Positions 1-5,856 of a DNA stretch of 10,242 nucleotides are shown here, one piece after another. The stretch lies in NCBI GenBank assembly GCA_937974135.1, contig CALJIH010000220.1, positions 1 through 10,242 of the forward strand, given 5' to 3'. Under the pieces are notes generated by a model. The model was not told the DNA's origin, made no database searches, and saw only the letters and a program-made list of their open reading frames with translations. How positions within the stretch are numbered: position 1 is the stretch's first letter; every line of letters starts with the position of its first letter. The translations under genes were made by a program, and so were the position numbers. The DNA is from an uncultured Cocleimonas sp. GTDB taxonomy: Bacteria > Pseudomonadota > Gammaproteobacteria > Thiotrichales > Thiotrichaceae.

Positions 1-609
1 GAACCAACTTCAATCAAAAAAAGCCAGTTACCAAATGTCTTTGAAGTCATGTACGGGACTGAGGTCGTATACTTTTCTGATGATGGTAAATACTTTTTAG
101 CGGGTGATATGATTGAACTTGAAACAAGAAAAAATCTATCCGATGAAGCGAAACAATCTATTCGTAAAAAAATATTAAAAGCACAGGACAATAAACCCGT
201 TGTTTTTAAAGCGAAAGATGAAAAACATGTATTAACCGTATTTACCGATATTGATTGTGGTTTCTGTGCAAAACTTCATCGTGAGATGGCGGATATCAAT
301 GATAATGGCATTACTATTGAATATTTAATGTTCCCTCGAGCAGGTTTACAGTCTCATTCGTTCGAAAAAGCAGTGAGTATGTGGTGCGCTAAAGATCAAC
401 AACAAATGATGACAGATGCTAAAGAACGTCGAGAAATACCGAATTTATCGTGTGAAAATCCAATTGCTGATCAATACAATTTAGGTAGAGAACTAGGCGT
501 TACAGGTACACCAGCCTTAATGACAACAACGGGAAGATTAATCCCAGGCTATATGCCTGCAGATCGTTTATTGGCGACTTTAGAACAAGAATCACATAAT
601 CAAAACTGA
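1..609 (+). CDS. dsbC: Thiol:disulfide interchange protein DsbC, 5'-truncated by the window edge
   Basis: Periplasmic disulfide isomerase that reshuffles wrong disulfides in exported proteins and is kept reduced by DsbD. The frame is open from base 1, so the signal peptide and most of the dimerisation domain lie outside; 202 residues are visible. The first ATG in the window (base 49) is internal, because the residues before it continue the DsbC N-domain. The thioredoxin-like part carries the CGFC active site (bases 256-267; E. coli has CGYC), the cis-proline motif TGTPA (proline at 511-513), and two further cysteines (385-387 and 451-453) matching the structural disulfide of E. coli DsbC. The gene ends in TGA, with no strong terminator before the gcv promoter region. 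DsbG is a less likely alternative, since the visible motifs follow DsbC throughout. No odd features seen. Confidence 0.93.
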   Translation, partial: EPTSIKKSQLPNVFEVMYGTEVVYFSDDGKYFLAGDMIELETRKNLSDEAKQSIRKKILKAQDNKPVVFKAKDEKHVLTVFTDIDCGFCAKLHREMADINDNGITIEYLMFPRAGLQSHSFEKAVSMWCAKDQQQMMTDAKERREIPNLSCENPIADQYNLGRELGVTGTPALMTTTGRLIPGYMPADRLLATLEQESHNQN

Positions 610-619
610 TAGAAAAATC

Positions 620-637
620 ATATTTATTAATAAATAT
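620..637. repeat. Perfect 18-bp AT-only palindrome upstream of the gcv promoter
   Basis: ATATTTATT is followed directly by its reverse complement AATAAATAT with no spacer. It lies 11 bases after the dsbC stop and just upstream of the candidate gcv promoter. It could be an UP-like element, a protein-binding site or chance in AT-rich DNA. It has no GC pairs and no following T-run, so it is a poor terminator. Confidence 0.45.
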
Positions 638-639
638 AC

Positions 640-668
640 TTTCTCATTTATTTAAGTTTGGGTATAGT
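640..668 (+). promoter_or_regulatory. Candidate promoter of the gcvTHP operon
   Basis: A TATAGT -10 box (663-668) would start transcription near base 675, just before the leader that can pair with the riboswitch linker. The -35 region at 17-base spacing (TTTCTC, 640-645) is poor. The start near 675 fits the RNA structure: P1 of aptamer 1 begins at 692 and the leader pairing at 678. A nearby GATAAT (683-688) would start too late to include them. Confidence 0.4.
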
Positions 669-675
669 AGATACA

Positions 676-875
676 TATCAGTGATAATTTTCACAGGAGA
701 GATTCAAAAACTTAACCTTGTTAAATTTTTGAACACCGAAGGCGCAAATCCGCTCGGAAACGCTCAGGTAAAAGGACTGTGTAAATATACTGACTCTGGA
801 GAGCGAAACATAATGTTTCCACCGAAGGGTTTAACCTAAATTATTTAGGGAATCTCTCAGGTAAAAAGGACAGAG
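676..875 (+). promoter_or_regulatory. Tandem glycine riboswitch (two aptamers), gcvT leader
   Basis: Two copies of the glycine aptamer signature lie in tandem. Aptamer 1 spans about 692-781: P1 is CACAG (692-696) with CTGTG (777-781), then GGAGAG, a long hairpin (703-716 with 720-733), the core CACCGAAGG (734-742) and CTCAGGTAAAAGGACTG (763-779). Aptamer 2 spans 794-875: P1 is CTCTG (794-798) with CAGAG (871-875), then GGAGAG, hairpin GAAACA/TGTTTC (805-819), core CACCGAAGGG (820-829), hairpin CCTAAA/TTTAGG (835-849) and CTCTCAGGTAAAAAGGAC (854-871). The linker is only 12 bases. These core motifs are the known glycine riboswitch consensus, and placement before gcvT fits the class. Binding of glycine should couple gcvTHP expression to glycine supply; in known gcv cases glycine raises expression. 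Structures were derived by hand. Confidence 0.95.
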
Positions 876-914
876 GGGCGGCAGATTATTAAAATATCTG
901 CCGCCCTTTTTTTT
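876..914 (+). terminator. Intrinsic terminator, expression platform of the glycine riboswitch
   Basis: GGGCGGCAGAT (876-886) pairs perfectly with ATCTGCCGCCC (896-906), an 11-bp GC-rich stem with a 9-base loop, followed by eight T (907-914). It sits immediately after the P1 helix of aptamer 2 and 17 bases before the gcvT start, so it is very probably the transcriptional switch for the operon. The 5' arm starts one base after P1 ends, so the two helices abut and do not share bases. Confidence 0.9.
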
Positions 915-931
915 GTCCATTAGGAATTATT

Positions 932-2038
932 ATGACGAAATCATCACAAAGCGTTAAACCTCAACGCACTCCACTTTACAATAAGCATCTTGATGCTAAT
1001 GGTAAAATGGTCGATTTTGCAGGTTGGGAAATGCCCATTAATTATGGCTCTCAAGTACAAGAGCACAAGCAAGTCAGAACCGATGCAGGTATGTTCGATG
1101 TCTCTCATATGGTGGTACTTGATTTAAACGGTGATAAAACCAAAGCGTTTTTACGCTATTTACTCGCTAATGACGTCGCAAAATTAAAAGAAAATGGTAA
1201 AGCATTATATAGCGGGATGTTAAATCATGATGGCGGAGTCATTGATGATCTTATCGTTTATTTCATAGCTGAAGACTTTTATCGAGTTGTAGTAAATGCG
1301 GCAACTAGAGAAAAAGATTTAAAATGGATCTCTCAGCACGCTGATACATATGAAGTAACAATCAAAGAACGCAGTGATCTCTCAATGATTGCAGTACAAG
1401 GGCCAAATTCTCGAGAAAAAGTACACAGCTTTTTACACGCTGAAACCGAACAAAAATTATCCAACCTTGATGTATTCTTCGGTTTGGAAATCGATGATTA
1501 TTTTTACGCCAGAACCGGTTATACAGGGGAAGATGGTTATGAAATTATGATCCCAAATGAGAAGGTTTCAGAGTATTGGGATAAGTTAATTTCAAGTGGA
1601 GTAAAGCCAATTGGTTTAGGAGCTAGAGATACTTTACGGCTTGAAGCAGGTATGAACTTATACGGAACAGATATGGACGAAAGTGTCAGCCCACTAGCAG
1701 CAGCAATGGCTTGGACTATTGCTTGGGAACCCGATGATAGAGACTTTATCGGTAGAAAAGCACTTGAAATAGAAAAAGAAAAGGGTCCACAGTTTAAATT
1801 GGTAGGACTTATTCTCGAAGACAAAGGCGTCTTAAGAGGTCATCAGAAAGTCATCACAGAACATGGAGAAGGTGAAATAACCAGTGGTTCTTTTTCACCC
1901 ACATTAGGTCAATCAATTGCGCTTGCAAGAATACCTGCAGCTGCTAAAGACAAATGTCATGTTGAAATACGTGGTAAACATTTAGCCGCAAAGATTGTAA
2001 AACCACAATTCGTAAGAAATGGTAAATCCGTTATTTAA
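932..2038 (+). CDS. gcvT: Glycine cleavage system T protein (aminomethyltransferase)
   Basis: Takes the aminomethyl group from the lipoyl arm of GcvH, releases ammonia and transfers the one-carbon unit to tetrahydrofolate as 5,10-methylene-THF; cytoplasmic. The 368 residues match the usual length (E. coli 364). Visible family features are the N-terminal TPLYNKHLDANGKMVDFAGW stretch, the GGVIDDLIVY segment (residues 101-110) holding the conserved catalytic aspartate (105/106), NAATREKD just after it, ARTGYTGEDGYE in the middle, and the GARDTLRLEAGMNLYG folate-site segment (230-245). A C-terminal barrel domain follows from about residue 280. The ATG at 932 has AGGA six bases upstream and follows the riboswitch terminator, which decides the start. 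It is the first gene of gcvT-gcvH-gcvP, with 40 bases to gcvH. Expression should depend on read-through of the glycine-controlled terminator. Nothing is missing. Confidence 0.97.
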   Translation: MTKSSQSVKPQRTPLYNKHLDANGKMVDFAGWEMPINYGSQVQEHKQVRTDAGMFDVSHMVVLDLNGDKTKAFLRYLLANDVAKLKENGKALYSGMLNHDGGVIDDLIVYFIAEDFYRVVVNAATREKDLKWISQHADTYEVTIKERSDLSMIAVQGPNSREKVHSFLHAETEQKLSNLDVFFGLEIDDYFYARTGYTGEDGYEIMIPNEKVSEYWDKLISSGVKPIGLGARDTLRLEAGMNLYGTDMDESVSPLAAAMAWTIAWEPDDRDFIGRKALEIEKEKGPQFKLVGLILEDKGVLRGHQKVITEHGEGEITSGSFSPTLGQSIALARIPAAAKDKCHVEIRGKHLAAKIVKPQFVRNGKSVI

Positions 2039-2078
2039 AGCATAGAAAACACAGAAATCAATTAAAAGGAGAAATATT

Positions 2079-2468
2079 ATGAGTAATGAAAATCCAAACG
2101 ACCTTAAATATACAAAAACGCATGAATGGGTTAGAGATAATGGGGACAGTACTGTAACAGTTGGCATAACTGAACACGCACAAGAATTACTTGGTGATGT
2201 TGTTTATGTTGAATTACCCGAAGTTGAAGCAAGCTTATCTGCTGAAGAGAATTGTGGGGTAATTGAATCTGTTAAAGCAGCATCAGATATGTATGCACCA
2301 TTAGATGGTGAGGTAACTGAGGTAAATGAGGAGCTTGATAGTGAGCCTGAATTAATCAATACAGCACCATTTGGGGAAGGCTGGATTTTTACCATGAAAT
2401 TAACCTCAGAAGATGCACTTACTGAATTAATGGATGCAGACGAATACGAAGCATTCTGCCAAGAATAA
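2079..2468 (+). CDS. gcvH: Glycine cleavage system H protein (lipoyl carrier)
   Basis: Small carrier whose lipoylated lysine shuttles the aminomethyl intermediate from GcvP to GcvT and is re-oxidised by dihydrolipoamide dehydrogenase. It has 129 residues, the normal size. The lipoylation motif GVIESVKAASD is intact with the acceptor at Lys66 (E. coli Lys65). The N-terminal YTKTHEWV and the central GITEHAQELLGDVVYVELPE segments are typical of the family. The start is well supported: AAGGAG at 2066-2071 lies seven bases before the ATG, the strongest ribosome binding site of the operon. That fits a carrier needed in excess over the enzymes, though this is inference. A gap of 59 AT-rich bases separates it from gcvP. 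Lipoate attachment enzymes (LipA/LipB) are not in the window. Confidence 0.97.
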   Translation: MSNENPNDLKYTKTHEWVRDNGDSTVTVGITEHAQELLGDVVYVELPEVEASLSAEENCGVIESVKAASDMYAPLDGEVTEVNEELDSEPELINTAPFGEGWIFTMKLTSEDALTELMDADEYEAFCQE

Positions 2469-2498
2469 ATATTTTTGATCTTTATTTATTAAAAATAT
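2469..2498 (+). repeat. AT-only inverted repeat between gcvH and gcvP
   Basis: ATATTTTT (2469-2476), directly after the gcvH stop, is the reverse complement of AAAAATAT (2491-2498), with 14 bases between. The RNA could form a weak 8-bp A-U stem. It has no GC pairs, so it is not a convincing terminator. It could influence mRNA stability between the two genes, or be chance in AT-rich DNA. Confidence 0.35.
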
Positions 2499-2527
2499 AT
2501 CTATAAAACCCTTAAAAGTATAAAACC

Positions 2528-5413
2528 ATGGAAAATTTACCACTTAATCATTTAGTCCAAGATGATGAGTTTTTAGCTCGCCATATAGGTCCTCAAAAAC
2601 GTGATATTGATGAGATGATTCATGAAATCGGTGTTACTTCTGTTGATGAACTTATTGATAATACCGTTCCAGAAAGCATACGAATTCGTGAGCCTCTAGA
2701 TTTAGAGGACAGTTGTTCAGAACAGGACGCATTAAGATCTCTGCGAAAAATTGCAGATAAAAACAAAGTAAATGCATCATACATTGGTATGGGTTACTAC
2801 GATACTTTGGTGCCTTCGGTGATTAAACGAAACGTGTTAGAAAATCCCGGTTGGTATACCGCGTACACTCCTTATCAAGCAGAAATATCGCAAGGAAGAC
2901 TAGAAGGTTTGCTCAATTTTCAGCAAATGGTTATGGATCTCACGGCGATGGATATGGCAAATGCCTCATTGCTGGATGAAGCTACTGCTGCAGCTGAAGC
3001 GATGGCTTTATGTAAACGCTCAAATCGTTTAAAAACTGATAAATATTTTATAGATAATGGTGTTTTTCCACATACTTTAGAAGTGATTAAAACACGTGCT
3101 CAATATTTTGGTTTTGAGTTAATCATCGGTGATGCTGAAACAGAATTAAGTAATCATGAAGTGTTTGGTGTATTGCTTCAATTCCCTAATGCTGATGGTT
3201 CAGTAATGGACATCGAACCAATTATCAAACAGGCGCATGAGCAAAAAGCGTTGGTGAGTGTTGCTACAGATTTAATGTCATTAGTGAAGCTTAAACCTCC
3301 AGGAGAGATGGGCGCAGATATCGTTTTCGGTAACTCTCAGCGATTTGGTGTACCAATGGGATTCGGTGGTCCACATGCTGCTTTTTTTGCAGTTATCGAC
3401 AAGTTAAAACGTTCAGTGCCAGGAAGAGTGATTGGTGTTTCTATCGATAGCAGAGGCAATAATGCTTTAAGAATGGCAATGCAAACGCGAGAGCAACATA
3501 TAAGACGTGATAAAGCGACTTCTAATATTTGTACTGCCCAAGCGTTATTGGCAAATATGGCTGGGTTCTATGCTGTCTATCATGGTGCAACCGGTTTAAA
3601 AACAATTGCTAACCGAATTAATCGTTTTACGAGTATTTTTGCCGAAGCTTTAAAGAATAATACACAAGGTTATGCACTTATAAATACAACATGGTTTGAT
3701 ACCTTAACCATAGATGTGGGTGTCAAACAACAAGAACTCATTGATTCAGCGTTAGACAATAGCGTCAATCTAGGGATTGTGGACGCTACAACATTACGTA
3801 TTAGTTTTGACGAAGTAAAAACAATAAGTGATATTGACATTTTATTAGATATTTTCTTTGGTAAAGATCGTAAAAATTCTATCAATGAGCTAGATATCAA
3901 GGTAACAGCAGATGATTCATTGAACGGGATACCAAAATCAGTCGTACGTGAATCTGAATTCCTAAGCCATGAAGTTTTCAAGAGTTATCATACGGAAACA
4001 GAAATGATGCGTTACTTAAAACGCCTTGAAAATAAAGATTTATCGCTAGTACATGCAATGATTCCGTTAGGTTCTTGTACCATGAAACTAAATGCTGCCA
4101 GTGAATTAATGCCTTTAAGCTGGGCAGAGTTTTCAAGTATTCATCCTTTTGCCCCAGCAGACCAAACTGTTGGATATCAAGAAATGACTGATCAATTATC
4201 TAAATGGTTAGCCGAAGTGACTGGATATGCAGCGGTATCATTGCAACCGAATTCTGGTGCCCAAGGAGAGTATGCAGGCCTTGTCGCTATTAATCGTTAT
4301 AACCAAAGCATAGGTGAGGGTCATCGTAATATCTGTTTGACTCCCACTTCAGCTCATGGAACAAATCCCGCATCCGCGGCTATGGCACGCATGCAAATCG
4401 TGTTAGTGGAATGTGATGAAGATGGTAATGTTGATATTGAAGATTTACGTACCAAAGCAAATCAACACAAAGATAATCTTGCTTGCATTATGGTGACTTA
4501 TCCATCAACACATGGGGTATTCGAAGATGGCATTGTTGAAGTATGCGATATTGTCCATGAATGTGGAGGTCAGGTCTATTTAGACGGTGCTAACTTAAAT
4601 GCTCAAAAAGGTGTGTCTAAACCAGGATTATTTGGCTCAGATGTCTCACATTTAAATTTACATAAAACGTTTGCTATTCCACATGGTGGTGGTGGACCAG
4701 GAGTAGGTCCAATTGGCGTTCGCGCCCATTTAGCCCCTTTTTTACCAGGACATATAAATAATAAAGATACAAATACGAGTCATGCTGTTTCAGCTGCACC
4801 ATTGGGTAGTGCTTCAATACTTACAATATCTTGGATGTATATGAAAATGTTAGGTGCAAAAGGTAATGCTGAGGTAAGTCGTATTGCTATTTTAAACGCT
4901 AATTACATTGCAAAACGCTTGAGTAAAGACTATCCAATCCTGTATCGAGGCGATAAAGGTTATGTTGCGCATGAATGCATCATCGATATTCGACCTATAA
5001 AAGAGCTTAGTGGGATAAGTGAAGAAGATATTGCTAAACGTTTGATGGATTATGGCTTTCATGCACCGACTATGTCTTTCCCCGTAGCCGGTACATTGAT
5101 GATTGAACCCACAGAATCTGAATCAAAATATGAGTTAGATCGTTTTTGCGATGCAATGATAGACATTAAAGCAGAGATTAATCAGGTAGAGCAGGGTGTT
5201 TGGCCTATCGAAAACAATCCATTGGTCAATGCTCCGCATACGATCGCTGATATTACCGAAGATTGGGATAGACCTTATGATAAAATGTTAGCTGTTATGC
5301 CAAGAGGAATAATTCCAACGAGTAAGTATTGGCCAACGGTCAATCGTGTTGATAATGTTCACGGTGATAGAAACCTGGTGTGTTCATGTCCACCAATTGA
5401 AAGTTATAGATAG
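2528..5413 (+). CDS. gcvP: Glycine dehydrogenase (decarboxylating), P protein, undivided form
   Basis: PLP enzyme that decarboxylates glycine and loads the remaining aminomethyl group on GcvH, releasing CO2; cytoplasmic homodimer. At 961 residues it is the single-chain form (E. coli 957), not the split GcvPA/GcvPB pair. The N-terminal half carries FLARHIGP, GMGYYDT (87-93), WYTAYTPYQAEISQGRLE (109-126) and TREQHIRRDKATSNICTAQ. The C-terminal half starts around CTMKLNAA (517-524) and holds PTSAHGTNPASAAM, the PLP-lysine motif NLHKTF with Lys713, and the glycine-rich loop PHGGGGPG just after it. No active-site segment is broken. The ATG at 2528 lacks a clear Shine-Dalgarno sequence (only A-rich sequence precedes it), but the protein start aligns in length with the family, so I keep it. 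It closes the gcvTHP set; dgkA starts 23 bases later with no terminator between. Confidence 0.97.
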   Translation: MENLPLNHLVQDDEFLARHIGPQKRDIDEMIHEIGVTSVDELIDNTVPESIRIREPLDLEDSCSEQDALRSLRKIADKNKVNASYIGMGYYDTLVPSVIKRNVLENPGWYTAYTPYQAEISQGRLEGLLNFQQMVMDLTAMDMANASLLDEATAAAEAMALCKRSNRLKTDKYFIDNGVFPHTLEVIKTRAQYFGFELIIGDAETELSNHEVFGVLLQFPNADGSVMDIEPIIKQAHEQKALVSVATDLMSLVKLKPPGEMGADIVFGNSQRFGVPMGFGGPHAAFFAVIDKLKRSVPGRVIGVSIDSRGNNALRMAMQTREQHIRRDKATSNICTAQALLANMAGFYAVYHGATGLKTIANRINRFTSIFAEALKNNTQGYALINTTWFDTLTIDVGVKQQELIDSALDNSVNLGIVDATTLRISFDEVKTISDIDILLDIFFGKDRKNSINELDIKVTADDSLNGIPKSVVRESEFLSHEVFKSYHTETEMMRYLKRLENKDLSLVHAMIPLGSCTMKLNAASELMPLSWAEFSSIHPFAPADQTVGYQEMTDQLSKWLAEVTGYAAVSLQPNSGAQGEYAGLVAINRYNQSIGEGHRNICLTPTSAHGTNPASAAMARMQIVLVECDEDGNVDIEDLRTKANQHKDNLACIMVTYPSTHGVFEDGIVEVCDIVHECGGQVYLDGANLNAQKGVSKPGLFGSDVSHLNLHKTFAIPHGGGGPGVGPIGVRAHLAPFLPGHINNKDTNTSHAVSAAPLGSASILTISWMYMKMLGAKGNAEVSRIAILNANYIAKRLSKDYPILYRGDKGYVAHECIIDIRPIKELSGISEEDIAKRLMDYGFHAPTMSFPVAGTLMIEPTESESKYELDRFCDAMIDIKAEINQVEQGVWPIENNPLVNAPHTIADITEDWDRPYDKMLAVMPRGIIPTSKYWPTVNRVDNVHGDRNLVCSCPPIESYR

Positions 5414-5436
5414 CATTAAAATTTAACAGGAAAATT

Positions 5437-5799
5437 ATGGCAGGCAGTGGAAATACTGGAATTACACGTTGGAAAAAAGCTTTTGAATTTACATGCTTAG
5501 GAATAAAAGCTGCCTATAAACATGAAGAAGCATTTCGCCAAGAAGTCTTTGTATTAATTGTATCGATACCATTAGCTATTTGGTTAGCAGGTTCAAATGT
5601 CGAAATAGCACTAATGATTGGTAGCGTTGTACTGCTATTAATTGTTGAGCTAATAAATTCAGCTATCGAAGCCGTTGTCGATAGATTTGGTGGTGAAATA
5701 CATGAGCTTTCGGGGAGAGCTAAAGACATGGGTTCAGCGGCGGTATTTATCACTATGTTAAACGCGATAATGGTTTGGCTATTACTGATATTTAACTAA
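5437..5799 (+). CDS. dgkA: Diacylglycerol kinase (prokaryotic DgkA family)
   Basis: Small integral inner-membrane enzyme that phosphorylates diacylglycerol to phosphatidic acid with ATP, recycling the diacylglycerol left by membrane-derived oligosaccharide and LPS modification. It has 120 residues against 122 in E. coli. Three membrane segments can be seen at about residues 37-51, 56-72 and 99-119, preceded by an amphipathic N-terminal region with the conserved EEAFRQE (30-36). The family signature VELINSAIEAVVDR (70-83) is complete, with Glu71, Asn74 and Glu78 equivalent to E. coli Glu69, Asn72 and Glu76; HELSGRAKDMGSAAV (89-103) follows with Asp97. AGGA lies five bases before the ATG. It may share the gcvTHP transcript, since the gap to gcvP has no hairpin. 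It converges with prc across a short hairpin. The undecaprenol-kinase subgroup of the family is less likely because the match is to the E. coli type. Confidence 0.96.
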   Translation: MAGSGNTGITRWKKAFEFTCLGIKAAYKHEEAFRQEVFVLIVSIPLAIWLAGSNVEIALMIGSVVLLLIVELINSAIEAVVDRFGGEIHELSGRAKDMGSAAVFITMLNAIMVWLLLIFN

Positions 5800-5821
5800 A
5801 GAGTAGAGAACAAGCTCAAAA

Positions 5822-5846
5822 CCCCTAAAAAGTAGGGGGGTGTCTT
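5822..5846. terminator. Short hairpin between convergent dgkA and prc, possible bidirectional terminator
   Basis: CCCCTA (5822-5827) pairs with TAGGGG (5833-5838) around a 5-base loop. On the + strand two more G and GTC-containing sequence separate the stem from TTTT (5844-5847). On the - strand the stem is followed at once by TTTTGAG, so it serves prc better than dgkA. The stem is short and the T-runs are weak, so efficiency may be modest. Confidence 0.55.
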
Positions 5847-5856
5847 TTATACATGT

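Noticed and set aside
683..688. GATAAT as the -10 box of the gcv operon
   Set aside because: It would start transcription near 694-695, inside P1 of aptamer 1 (from 692), and lose the leader pairing; TATAGT at 663-668 fits the RNA structure better.
1537..1824. Open frame antisense to gcvT
   Set aside because: It is fully inside a conserved gene on the other strand, has no ribosome binding site or recognisable protein features, and is serine/proline-rich as antisense shadows often are. The same holds for the frames opposite gcvH, gcvP, dgkA, prc, the bactofilin gene and erpA.
1982..2167. 61-codon antisense frame across the gcvT-gcvH junction
   Set aside because: It has hydrophobic low-complexity content, lies mostly over coding sequence, and shows no start signal or family resemblance.
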